DNA of 34,114 bases from Rhodobacter sp. GTDB lineage: Bacteria; Pseudomonadota; Alphaproteobacteria; Rhodobacterales; Rhodobacteraceae. Each line of letters begins with the position of its first letter. The stretch's first letter is position 1. The position numbers and the translations under genes are program-made. Below, piece by piece: positions 16,303 through 23,958 of the stretch. The notes under the pieces were generated by a model that saw only the letters and a program-made list of their open reading frames with translations, was not told the origin of the DNA and did not search any database. The stretch is taken from contig JAIXRW010000041.1 in NCBI GenBank assembly GCA_027484985.1, forward strand, positions 1-34,114. Direction: 5' to 3'.

Positions 16303-17495
16303 CAGGACGCGGGGGCCGCGGCGGGCGGGGGAGCCCCGTCAAGATAGCGGGCACGCAGCACGCTGGCGGCAGCGGAAAGGCGTTTCAGGAAGCCGCCCTT
16401 GGCGATGTCGGTTTCGGCAACCAGCGGGATGCGGGCATCGGGCAAGTCGGGGACATGGACGATGAGTTCGGCCACCTGCGTGCCTTTGGCGATGGGTGCT
16501 TCGAGAGGGCCGTTGAAGATGACCTCGGCGGTGACGCTTTCCTGCACCTGGCTGGGGACGAGGAGTTTCACATCCGCAGCCGTAACAAGGCCGACGCTGC
16601 TGTCGGAGCCAAGCCAGACGGGGGCTTCGGCCACGCGGGTGCCGGCCTTGACGACGGTTTTCTCGGTAAACTGGCGGAAGGCCCAGTTGACGACCGATTC
16701 AGCCTCGGACGCGCGGTCCTTGTCCGATGGCAGGCCGGTGATAGCAAAGATCACACGGCGGTCGCCCATGACGGCAGACCCTACGAGGCCATAGCCTGCT
16801 TCGGTGGTGTGGCCGGTTTTCAACCCGTCCGCCTTCCAGTCGGCGGCGGCGATTTTCAGCAGCGGGTTGCGGTTATGGGCATTGGCAGGGGCGCGGTCTT
16901 TGTAGTTGAACTGGGTTTCCGAGAAGATCGGATAATGTTCAGGAAATTCCTCGATCAGGCGTTTGCCGAGCAGGCCCAGATCGTGCATCGACATGCGCTG
17001 GGCCGGATCGGGCCAACCCGAGGCATTGGTGAAATGCGATTTGGTCAGACCGAGGGCCTTGGCGCGGTCGGTCATCAAGGCGGCAAAGGCCTCTTCCGTG
17101 CCCGAAAGACCCTCGGCCACGACAACGCAGGCATCATTGCCGGAGTTGATGATGATGCCGTGGATCAGGTCTTTCACGGCGGGGCGGTCATTTTCCTGAA
17201 GATACATGGTCGAGCCGCCAAGGCGTGTCATTTCGGTGGCGCGGGGGCTGACGGCAAAGGTGGTGTCCATGGTGACACGGTTGTCGCGCAAGGCCTCGAA
17301 CAACATGTTCAGGGTCATCAGCTTCGACATCGAGGCAGGCGGGACCGGCACATCGGCATTCTTGTCAAGCAGGACGGTATGGGTGGACATGTCATAAACC
17401 CATGCGGCAGTTGCCCGCGTGTCGAAGGCGGCGGCGGGCAGGCTGCTTGCCAGCAAAAGACCAAAGGCGAGGAAGCGGCGCAGGGGGGTGAACAT
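16302..17495 (-). CDS. D-alanyl-D-alanine carboxypeptidase (PBP5/6-like, S11)
   Basis: The ATG at 17495 is preceded by AAAGGACG at a good distance and opens a signal peptide (MFTPLRRFLAFGLLLASSLPAAA). The 397-residue protein carries the three penicillin-binding motifs: SMSK (Ser55, Lys58), SGN (118-120) and KTG (226-228). A C-terminal beta-rich domain with AKGTQVAELIVHVPD follows. It trims the pentapeptide of peptidoglycan in the periplasm. It lies 16 nt after the SPOR lipoprotein gene, and both act on the cell wall. The family includes dacA/dacC-like enzymes; which paralogue this is cannot be decided. Confidence 0.94.
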   Translation of the reverse strand: MFTPLRRFLAFGLLLASSLPAAAFDTRATAAWVYDMSTHTVLLDKNADVPVPPASMSKLMTLNMLFEALRDNRVTMDTTFAVSPRATEMTRLGGSTMYLQENDRPAVKDLIHGIIINSGNDACVVVAEGLSGTEEAFAALMTDRAKALGLTKSHFTNASGWPDPAQRMSMHDLGLLGKRLIEEFPEHYPIFSETQFNYKDRAPANAHNRNPLLKIAAADWKADGLKTGHTTEAGYGLVGSAVMGDRRVIFAITGLPSDKDRASEAESVVNWAFRQFTEKTVVKAGTRVAEAPVWLGSDSSVGLVTAADVKLLVPSQVQESVTAEVIFNGPLEAPIAKGTQVAELIVHVPDLPDARIPLVAETDIAKGGFLKRLSAAASVLRARYLDGAPPPAAAPAS

Positions 17496-17511
17496 GGGTC
17501 GTCCTTTCGGG

Positions 17512-18402
17512 TCAGCCCTTGAGGAAATAGGCGTCTTTGAAGCCAAGGCCTTTGACCTTGGCAAGCAGGGCGGCGCGGTCGCCCGCACCTTTGGCTGTAA
17601 CGGTCCAGAAAGTTTTGCCTTGGGCGGTTTCCTTGCGGATCATGGCGTCAAGACCGGATTTGCGCAGGCGGTCGGCTGCGCCATTGGCATTGGCCTCGAC
17701 CGAGAAGATGCCGATCTGGATCGTGCCGCCCTGCACGCCCGAGACGACAGGAATGGCTGGTCCGGGCTTTGGCGTGGCGGCAGGGGCGGTTGCAGCGGGT
17801 TTGGCCGATGCATTGTCGCCGGTTTTTGCGGGTGCTTTTGCGGGTGCTTTGTCGGCAGGAGCGGCAGGCGCCGAAGCCAGCGCGGTGGTCTGGATGCCTT
17901 CATTGGCATCGAGGATCGGTTTGGTCGCATCGACGGCAGCGGGCGCCTCTTCGCGGCGCAGGGCGGTTACGCTGATCTTGGCGGGCGCCCCGGCGAGAAG
18001 GCCCAAGGCCTCGGCTGCGTCGGATGACAGTTGCAGGGGCGGGCCGGGATTGAACGCTTCGCGCCGGAACAGCGCGCCGATCACGAATTTGCCATTGGCG
18101 GGGTTGCGCAGGATCACGCGTTCGGGATCGGTCGCGTCGGGAGAGGCGACCCAGACGCCCCCGAGCGAGGGACGCCCATCCCAAAGGGCCTGGTCGTTGA
18201 CCTGAAAGACCTCGGGGGCTTCGACGTCGCGGTCAACCAGCTTGACCCCTTCGGGTCTGGCGGTGGCGGTGCCTGCCGGACCGGCGGGCGAGGTGCCTGC
18301 CACGCAGCCCGCCAGTGCGGCAAGTGCCAACAGCGAGACCGCCCCCGCTGTGGCGCGTGCCGTTGCCTGTGTTGCGATGGATGCGACTGCCTGAAACGCC
18401 AT
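17512..18402 (-). CDS. SPOR domain-containing lipoprotein
   Basis: With ATG at 18402 (GGGGAC just upstream) the 296-residue product has a signal peptide ending in the lipobox LAGC, with Cys33 as the likely lipidated residue. A middle globular region contains VGGVWVASPD-like sequence (GVWVASPDATDPERV). An Ala/Pro/Lys-rich linker and a C-terminal SPOR domain follow (about 220-296, starting TIQIGIFSVEANA, ending KDAYFLKG). SPOR domains bind denuded glycan strands at division sites, which fits the DD-carboxypeptidase next door. An upstream in-frame ATG at 18492 would spoil the signal peptide. Confidence 0.85.
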   Translation of the reverse strand: MAFQAVASIATQATARATAGAVSLLALAALAGCVAGTSPAGPAGTATARPEGVKLVDRDVEAPEVFQVNDQALWDGRPSLGGVWVASPDATDPERVILRNPANGKFVIGALFRREAFNPGPPLQLSSDAAEALGLLAGAPAKISVTALRREEAPAAVDATKPILDANEGIQTTALASAPAAPADKAPAKAPAKTGDNASAKPAATAPAATPKPGPAIPVVSGVQGGTIQIGIFSVEANANGAADRLRKSGLDAMIRKETAQGKTFWTVTAKGAGDRAALLAKVKGLGFKDAYFLKG

Positions 18403-18582
18403 ACTTGTCCCCGTTGCGCGCGGGTTGACCCCGCGCCTTGTGCCGCCCTGACGGACGAAGGTTACACTGATCTGCCCGTATCGGGCCGACATGCCCGCTT
18501 TTCGTGATAGCATACAGGCGGCATGAGCGTGTGGAAAGGGCGGGGGCTACGGCTGGGCGGAAAACTCACGCAGGATTGCGCG

Positions 18583-18620
18583 CGCCGCCGGGGGCGGCGG
18601 GGCAGGCGGCCCGAGCGGGC
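18583..18620 (-). terminator. GC-rich inverted repeats downstream of small protein gene
   Basis: CGCCGCC (18583-18589) with GGCGGCG (18593-18599), and the near-palindrome GCCCGAGCGGGC (18609-18620), lie just after the stop of the gene at 18624-18794 on the minus strand. There is no immediate T-run, so termination is only a suggestion. Confidence 0.3.
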
Positions 18621-18623
18621 TGA

Positions 18624-18794
18624 TCAGTCCTTGGCGGACTTGCGCGCTTCGGCGGCGGCTTTCAGGCGGGCCAGCAGTTCGGCCTTGGGGGCGGGCTTGC
18701 CGAAAGGGTTTTTCGCGGTGCCCTTGGCGTTGTGTTCGGCATGGGGGGGCGCTTTCTTGGTGCCCTTGGCCGAACCGGATTTTGAATAGTCCAT
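18624..18794 (-). CDS. Small basic protein of unknown function (56 aa)
   Basis: ATG at 18794 has GAGGAAAGGG about 8 nt upstream. The product begins MDYSKSGSAKGTKKAPPHAE and continues with a KGTAKNPFGK segment and an Ala/Lys-rich helix (ELLARLKAAAEARKS). It is lysine-rich, lacks hydrophobic segments and has a predicted helical C-terminus. I recall similar short proteins in Rhodobacterales genomes but no function for them. The good ribosome-binding site and regular composition support it as real. The frame is open further upstream but nothing there looks coding. Confidence 0.7.
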   Translation of the reverse strand: MDYSKSGSAKGTKKAPPHAEHNAKGTAKNPFGKPAPKAELLARLKAAAEARKSAKD

Positions 18795-19115
18795 GGCTTG
18801 CGCCCTTTCCTCGTTTCCGCAGGTCATGCCCGAATTGCGCCGCAACGGCAAGCGGGGCAGACAGGGTTCGGCGGCATCAGGTGTTGCCGTGGCAGTGAAG
18901 CGCAAGGATGCGGTCTTTGCCGATGCCGGCAAAGCGCAGGGCGGCAAGGCATATCTTGCAGGGTTGTTGCGTTGAGGTGAGGGTGCAACGGTAAGGACCG
19001 GCAGTGCCAAAGGGCGATGGCGGCACGGGCAAGCGCCCCGCGTTCGGCGGCAGTGATCTGGGTCATGTGCGGTCCCGCGCAGGCGGCAGCAACCTGCGGG
19101 ACGGCCCATGGTTCC
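18795..19115. other. 321-bp gap between small protein and RsbW-like gene
   Basis: No gene is firmly supported. On the minus strand an 80-codon frame (19066-18824, starting MTQITAAERGALARAAIALW) has a plausible N-terminus but turns into Pro/His/Arg/Cys-rich sequence of low quality. A second minus-strand frame ending at TGA 18879-18877 reads CKICLAALRFAGIGKDRI and ends HCHGNT, with a possible GTG start about 100 nt upstream. The two could be parts of one decayed short gene joined by a frameshift, or chance. No terminator was found for the kinase operon. Confidence 0.25.
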
Positions 19116-19535
19116 CTAGCGGCGGCGCATCAGGCGCAGGCGGGTCTGGTTGCCGATATGGTGGAACGTCACCTCGTCCATCATCGTGACAATCAAGGCT
19201 AGGCCGCGCCCCGTTTCGGACAGGTTCGCAAGATCATCGGGATCGACATCAAGCGCGTCGGGATTGATGTCTTCGAGCAGGAAAAGCGGCATGGGTGGTG
19301 TGCTGTCGATGATTTCGACCATCACTTCGGACTGCGACAGGGTGACTTCGATCCCGACCTGCTTGGCGCTGTCCTTGGTGCCGTGCTTGACGGCGTTGGA
19401 CAGCGCCTCGACCAGCGAAAGGTCAACGGCATCGCGGGTGTCCTGATCGAAGCCTTCGGTCATCAGCGCCGTCACGGATTGTGCGAGCGGGCTGATGGCG
19501 GCGAGATCGCGGGGCATGGAAAAGCGGTGCAACAT
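19116..19535 (-). CDS. RsbW-like anti-sigma factor / serine kinase (HATPase_c_2)
   Basis: The 139-residue protein has the N-box EALSNAVKHG (Glu43, Asn47) and the G2-type loop TGRGLALI (108-115) of the GHKL ATPase fold found in RsbW and SpoIIAB. The G1 region reads IIDSTPPMP (75-83): the aspartate is kept but the usual glycines are missing. It starts 11 nt after the STAS gene, and the pair matches a kinase/antagonist partner-switching couple. In known systems the kinase binds a sigma factor or another output and phosphorylates the STAS protein. No sigma factor is adjacent, so the output is unknown. Confidence 0.9.
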   Translation of the reverse strand: MLHRFSMPRDLAAISPLAQSVTALMTEGFDQDTRDAVDLSLVEALSNAVKHGTKDSAKQVGIEVTLSQSEVMVEIIDSTPPMPLFLLEDINPDALDVDPDDLANLSETGRGLALIVTMMDEVTFHHIGNQTRLRLMRRR

Positions 19536-19546
19536 GGCAAAAGACC

Positions 19547-19885
19547 TTATGCTGTAAGGCGCGAGAGTGCGGCTTCCGTGCTGGGATGGATCGAGAACAC
19601 GCGGTCCATATGGGTCAGCGCGAAAAGGCGGGCCACGGCGGGTTGCACGCCCGAAACGCCGAAGCGGCCAAGCGGGCCCATGCGTTTGGCCGTGGCGATC
19701 AGCGCGCCAAGGGCGGAACTGTCAAGAAAGGCGACTCCGGACAGGTCGAGAAGCAAAAGATGCGCGCCCTGTTCGATGCGGCCCAGCAGGGTGTCGCGCA
19801 GGGCGGGGGCGGTGGCCGCGTCAAGCCGGGTGGCGGCGGGGGTGACGATGGTCACGCCGCTTTGGGTTCGGGCATCGAAAAGCAT
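19547..19885 (-). CDS. STAS domain anti-sigma factor antagonist (RsbV/SpoIIAA-like)
   Basis: A 112-residue single-domain protein with the family pattern: beta strands around GVTIVTPAATRLDAATAP, LLLLDLSGVAFLDSSALGAL, and a C-terminal FALTHMDRVFSIHPS. Ser57 in DSSALG aligns with the serine phosphorylated in SpoIIAA and RsbV. The gene lies 3 nt after the phosphatase stop and 11 nt before the kinase start. In the standard model the kinase downstream phosphorylates it and the phosphatase upstream dephosphorylates it. Confidence 0.92.
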   Translation of the reverse strand: MLFDARTQSGVTIVTPAATRLDAATAPALRDTLLGRIEQGAHLLLLDLSGVAFLDSSALGALIATAKRMGPLGRFGVSGVQPAVARLFALTHMDRVFSIHPSTEAALSRLTA

Positions 19886-19888
19886 GGA

Positions 19889-21811
19889 TCAGGCAGCCTC
19901 CAGAACAAGTATGGTGATGTCGTCATCAAGGATTTCCGAACCGCGCCAATCCCATAGCGCGCGTTCGATGCGGTCGAACAGGCGCGGCACGGGTTCGTGC
20001 GGACGGAAGGTGAGCAGGTCGCGGAACCGGTCGTCACCGAACAGGCGGTGTTCGGGATCAGCGGTTTCGGTCACGCCGTCGGTGGCCAGAACAAGCCGGT
20101 CGCCGGGGTTGAAAGGGCAGGACAAGGTTGCAAAGCCGGCATCGGGAAGCACGCCGATGGGCAGGCCACCCTGACCAAGGGTTTCAAACCCGCCCCCGGC
20201 GACCAAGCGCAGCAGGGGGGGATGGCCACATTGCACGAAATCGGCGCGGCGGGCGGCGGGGTCGATTTCGATGGCGACTAGGGTGAAATAGGGCAGGTCA
20301 TCGGCCCAGTCGCGGTTGACGCGGGCGACGATCACGGCCAGCGGATCGTCGGGTGCGGCGGCCAGCGCCTGTTTGAGCGCGATATGCGAGGCGATCGAGA
20401 CAAGCGCCGCGGGCGCGCCATGGCCGGAGACATCGATCTGGAACAGCCTTATGCGTCCATCGGGCAGCACGAGAAAGTCGTAGGTGTCGCCTGCCACCAC
20501 GCGGCTGGGTCGGAACAGGGCATGAAACACCCCGCCCGGAAAGTTGCGCGGGGCAGCGGGAAGCTGGGCGTGCTGCACGCGGGCTGCGGCTTCGAGGTCT
20601 TCGAGCATCTGGCGGTTGGCGGCGACCACGCGGTCGGACAGGCGGGCCAGTTCGTGCTGCATCCGGTCGCGCCGCGTGCCTTGGTCGCACAGACGGTCAA
20701 GACTGGCATGAAGGGCGGCAAGTTCCGGCGGCGCGTCGGTCTGTGCGGGGGCGGCGTCGAAGCGGTTGGCCTCGATCAGGGCAAGGCGGGTTTGCACATG
20801 CCTCAGCGGCTGGAACAGGCGGCGCGACAGAGTTGACAGCGCAACGCCTGTCAGTGCGGCTGATGCCAACGTGGCAAGGCAAAACAGCCAAAAGACGCGG
20901 TTTTGTCGCGACAGAGATTCGTCGGCCTGTTCGGCGGCCAAGGCGGTGAGCGTCGCCGCTGCCTGTGTCAGCTGGTCGATGGCAAGGCCCGAGCGTTCGC
21001 GCCAAGCGGCAAGCGCGGCAGGCGTGATGCCATTGGCGGGCAGGGCGGCCAGCAGGGCCACCTCGTCGGGTTGGTAGAAGGACGCGATCTGACCAAGGGC
21101 GATCCGCGCGGGACCGGCAGCCGAAGCGGCCATGGGCGCGGCAAGGCGCAGGGCGGCCGCACTGGCGCCCGCCTCGGTGGCGATAAGCTGGCTTTGCCGC
21201 CGCACGAAGGCGCGGGCAGCGGGCGAGTTGTCGTTCAGGCCGCTGGCAAGGCGAAGCTCGATCCGGATGCGGGCCCGGATCAGTTCGCCGGACGCCCGCA
21301 GGCAGGCATCGCGCAGGTCGATGATGGCGCGCCATTCCGGATCGGGCGGGAGGACGCTGCGCGGGGCCGTGTCGGACAGGCGTTCAAGTGCGCGGTATTG
21401 TGCATCAAGGCCGCGTTGCCATGTATCGAGTGCGGGGGCCTCGGGGGCGGGCAGGGCGCTGGCCAGAGCGGTTGCGTTGCGAAGCAGGGAACCAGCTACG
21501 GCGTCGATAACGGCGCGTTCGGGGCGGTCGGGGGCAAGGTGGCCGCGCAGGTCTTGCAGTGCTTGTGTGGCGCGTATGGCGGAATCGGGGCGCGAAGACG
21601 TGCCCAATACGGCCTGCTCGACCATGGACAGATCGGCCATGCGAAGCAGCGTGACCAATTCGGCAATCGCGGTGCGATCCTGTTCGACGGCCGTTTCGGC
21701 CGACAGCGCGCTCCCGGTGCGCGCCGCGACAAAGGCGGTCGATGCGCTGAAGGACACAAGGCCCAGTCCGAGCAGGCCAATCAGGACGTTCAATGTGCCG
21801 CGCAATGTCAT
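19889..21811 (-). CDS. Membrane-bound SpoIIE/PP2C-type serine phosphatase (RsbU-like)
   Basis: The 640-residue protein has an N-terminal membrane helix (about 7-30) and a helical, Ala-rich extracytoplasmic sensor region. A second helix (VFWLFCLATLASAALTGVAL) then leads into a HAMP-like segment (RRLFQPLRHVQTRLALIEANRF) and a helix ending EDLEAAARVQHAQLPAAP. The PP2C/SpoIIE catalytic domain spans about 423-640. Metal-binding aspartates are seen in GDTYDF (441-446), DVSGHG (460-465), TDGVTE (577-582) and DDDIT (629-633). It should dephosphorylate the STAS protein encoded next in response to an external cue. Its ATG at 21811 has only a weak ribosome-binding site. It is divergent from the receiver gene. 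Confidence 0.92.
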   Translation of the reverse strand: MTLRGTLNVLIGLLGLGLVSFSASTAFVAARTGSALSAETAVEQDRTAIAELVTLLRMADLSMVEQAVLGTSSRPDSAIRATQALQDLRGHLAPDRPERAVIDAVAGSLLRNATALASALPAPEAPALDTWQRGLDAQYRALERLSDTAPRSVLPPDPEWRAIIDLRDACLRASGELIRARIRIELRLASGLNDNSPAARAFVRRQSQLIATEAGASAAALRLAAPMAASAAGPARIALGQIASFYQPDEVALLAALPANGITPAALAAWRERSGLAIDQLTQAAATLTALAAEQADESLSRQNRVFWLFCLATLASAALTGVALSTLSRRLFQPLRHVQTRLALIEANRFDAAPAQTDAPPELAALHASLDRLCDQGTRRDRMQHELARLSDRVVAANRQMLEDLEAAARVQHAQLPAAPRNFPGGVFHALFRPSRVVAGDTYDFLVLPDGRIRLFQIDVSGHGAPAALVSIASHIALKQALAAAPDDPLAVIVARVNRDWADDLPYFTLVAIEIDPAARRADFVQCGHPPLLRLVAGGGFETLGQGGLPIGVLPDAGFATLSCPFNPGDRLVLATDGVTETADPEHRLFGDDRFRDLLTFRPHEPVPRLFDRIERALWDWRGSEILDDDITILVLEAA

Positions 21812-21906
21812 GTCAAATCCGGTGGGGCTTGGTCGCCCGCAATCATACTAACGGGCCAGGGGCGTGGTGCGCGCCCCATCCGCCCGCGGCAGGCGGGGCA
21901 AGGCGG

Positions 21907-21953
21907 TGTATCATTCGGATGGGCGATCATCGTTCGGCGATGCGAACGATACA
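21907..21953. promoter_or_regulatory. Operator-like inverted repeat in the divergent phosphatase/receiver intergenic region
   Basis: ATCGTTCG (21929-21936) and CGAACGAT (21943-21950) are a perfect 8-bp inverted repeat around a 6-nt spacer. A third copy, TGTATCATTCG (21907-21917), matches the complement of CGAACGATACA (21943-21953) in 10 of 11 positions. The 226-bp region (21812-22037) must contain promoters for both genes. A TATGAT at 21988-21993 resembles a -10 box but lacks a well-placed -35. A dimeric regulator or an RNA stem could explain the repeat. Confidence 0.5.
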
Positions 21954-22037
21954 TCCGGGGCTATGTCAGGTTGAGTGCAGTCAGGCATATGATAACGGCG
22001 CGGCGACTGGGGCCGCTGGTGGCTGTAAGGAGTTGGC

Positions 22038-22580
22038 ATGTCCGGGTTGGCGGCGCGGATCGGGCGGGTGTTCGGGTTTGGCGGCACTTGGCCGTCAGGG
22101 GGCGGGAACAGGTTTGCGGTTCGGGCATCAGCCGGGGCGGGGGTGCCTGAACCGGCTTATGCGGACGCGGCGGTTGCCCACGCCATGCGGCGGTCTGGGC
22201 TGACGGCGCTGGTCGCTGATGACAGCACGATCAACTGCACGATCCTGCGGACCTTTCTGGAGCGGCTGGGCTTTCACGTCGTGTCAGCCGAGGACGGCGC
22301 CGAGGCGCTGGACCGCTGGGTGCCGGGCGAGTTCGATCTGATCTGTCTTGATATCGAGATGCCGCGTCTGGACGGTTTGACCGCATTCCGCGCGATGAAA
22401 TCCGAGACCGAGCGCAGCGGGGCCGAGATGCCGCTGGCGCTGGCTGTCACCATCAACGCGATGTCGCAAGAGGTGACGGGCTATTTGCAGGCGGGGTTCG
22501 ATGCCTGTCTGCCCAAACCGTTTTCGCGCACCGATCTGGTCCAGCTATTGCGGCAGCGCTGGCCCCAGCTTGCTGCCTGA
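22038..22580 (+). CDS. Stand-alone response regulator receiver protein
   Basis: ATG at 22038 follows AAGGAG (22027-22032). The 180-residue protein has a 55-residue basic, Gly/Ala-rich N-terminal extension and then a receiver domain with no output domain. The phosphorylation pocket is intact: Asp61-Asp62 (VADDS), phospho-acceptor Asp105 (CLDIEMP), Thr138 and Lys160 (LPKPF). TALVADDSTINCTILRTFLE resembles receiver domains of hybrid histidine kinases. It is divergent from the RsbU-like phosphatase, so it may feed a phosphorelay signal into that system; this is inference from position only. Confidence 0.92.
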   Translation: MSGLAARIGRVFGFGGTWPSGGGNRFAVRASAGAGVPEPAYADAAVAHAMRRSGLTALVADDSTINCTILRTFLERLGFHVVSAEDGAEALDRWVPGEFDLICLDIEMPRLDGLTAFRAMKSETERSGAEMPLALAVTINAMSQEVTGYLQAGFDACLPKPFSRTDLVQLLRQRWPQLAA

Positions 22581-22706
22581 CGGGGCGGCCGGCTTCGGGC
22601 AGGCCTAAGCAGGGCTGCGGCAAATACTGGTTTTTCGGGGCGGATACCGCGCTTAGGTCTGGAGCATGGCTGGCAGGGTGTCGGCCGCTTGCGAGGATCA
22701 CGCCGG

Positions 22707-23945
22707 ATGGCCGAGGATATTCACACGCTGGTGGTCGGCGGGGGGCAGGCCGGAATCGCGATGAGCGAACATCTGGGCCGGCGCGGCGTGCCGCATCTGG
22801 TGCTGGAGCGGCATCGCATCGCAGAACGCTGGCGGTCGGAGCGCTGGGATTCGCTGGTGGCCAATGGCCCCGCCTGGCATGACCGCTTTCCCAACATGAC
22901 CTTTGACGATCTGGACCCTTTCGCCTTTGCCCCGAAAGAACGGATCGCGGCCTATTTCGAGGAATATGCCCGCATGATAAGTGCGCCGGTCCGATGCGGG
23001 GTCGAGGTGACGCGGGTCGAGATGGTGGCAAACGGGTTCCGTGCAGAAACCTCGGACGGGGTGGTGACGTGCCGGAACCTTGTATCGGCCACCGGGGCGT
23101 TCCAGAAGCCGCTGGTGCCTGCGCTGGTGCCCGAAGAGCTTGGCATCGTGCAGATGCATTCGACCGCCTATCGCAACCCCGCGCAACTGCCCGAGGGGGC
23201 GGTGTTGGTGGTGGGTTCGGGCGCGTCGGGGTCGCAGATTGCGGATGAATTGCTGCGATCGGGGCGGCGGGTCTATCTGTCGGTCGGTCCGCACGGGCGG
23301 CCGCCGATCCGCTATCGCGGCAAGGATTTCGTCTGGTGGCTGGGTGTGCTGGGCGAATGGGAAGCCAAGGCGCAGCCGGGGGTCGAGCATATCACCATTG
23401 CCGTAAGCGGGGCGCATGGCGGGCGCACGGTTGATTTTCGGGAATTCGCGGCGCGGGGCATGGTGCTTTTGGGCCGTGCGGGGGCGGTTTCGGGTCCGGT
23501 CATGGCCATCGGGGACGATCTGGCCAAGAACATCGCGGGCGGGGACCGACATTATTTCGGCGTACTGGACGGGGCAGATGCCCATGTCGCGGCCACAGGG
23601 CTTGACCTGCCAGAGGAACCCGAGGCGCGGATCTTGCCGCCCGATCCCGACTGCGTGACGAACCCGTTGCGCGAACTGGACCTGAAGGCGGTGGGGGTCG
23701 GCGCCATCATCTGGGCCACGGGGTTTGCCACCGATTACGGCTGGCTGCCGCTGGGGCGCTATGACACGCGCGGGATGCCGGTGCATCAGGGCGGCGTGTC
23801 CGAGGTGCCGGGGCTGTACTTCGTGGGCCTGCCGTGGCTGACGCGCCGCGCCTCGCCCTTTATCTGGGGGGTCTGGCATGATGCGGACCGTATCGCTGGA
23901 CATATCGCGGCACGGGACGAGGGGCTAAGGCTGGCCGCCGGATAG
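22707..23945 (+). CDS. Flavin-containing monooxygenase-like FAD/NAD(P)-dependent oxidoreductase
   Basis: ATG at 22707 (MAEDIHTLVVGGG) is preferred over the in-frame TTG at 22689 because GAGGA at 22693-22697 is well placed. The 412-residue protein has an FAD-binding Rossmann motif GGGQAG (11-16), the SATG motif (127-130) and a second dinucleotide motif GSGASG (170-175). ERWRSERWDSL and WHDRFPNM near the N-terminus are typical of the CzcO/FMO-like group. The strict FMO fingerprint is not obvious: HSTAYRNP stands in its place. The substrate is unknown. It is followed 13 nt later by rarD, probably in the same transcript. Confidence 0.9.
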   Translation: MAEDIHTLVVGGGQAGIAMSEHLGRRGVPHLVLERHRIAERWRSERWDSLVANGPAWHDRFPNMTFDDLDPFAFAPKERIAAYFEEYARMISAPVRCGVEVTRVEMVANGFRAETSDGVVTCRNLVSATGAFQKPLVPALVPEELGIVQMHSTAYRNPAQLPEGAVLVVGSGASGSQIADELLRSGRRVYLSVGPHGRPPIRYRGKDFVWWLGVLGEWEAKAQPGVEHITIAVSGAHGGRTVDFREFAARGMVLLGRAGAVSGPVMAIGDDLAKNIAGGDRHYFGVLDGADAHVAATGLDLPEEPEARILPPDPDCVTNPLRELDLKAVGVGAIIWATGFATDYGWLPLGRYDTRGMPVHQGGVSEVPGLYFVGLPWLTRRASPFIWGVWHDADRIAGHIAARDEGLRLAAG

Positions 23946-23958
23946 ACCGGAGAGCGAT

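Noticed and set aside
16290..17522. 410-codon plus-strand frame opposite the DD-carboxypeptidase
   Set aside because: The opposite strand has SxxK, SGN and KTG motifs and a signal peptide; this frame is a shadow with Gly/His/Asp-rich random composition.
22581..22706. Imperfect GCAGGCC/GGGCTGC stem after the receiver gene as a terminator
   Set aside because: The stem has a central mismatch and the nearest T-run is about 15 nt away, so support is too weak.
22698..23903. 401-codon minus-strand frame opposite the FMO-like gene
   Set aside because: It is a mirror of the FAD-binding protein, without a plausible start or motifs.
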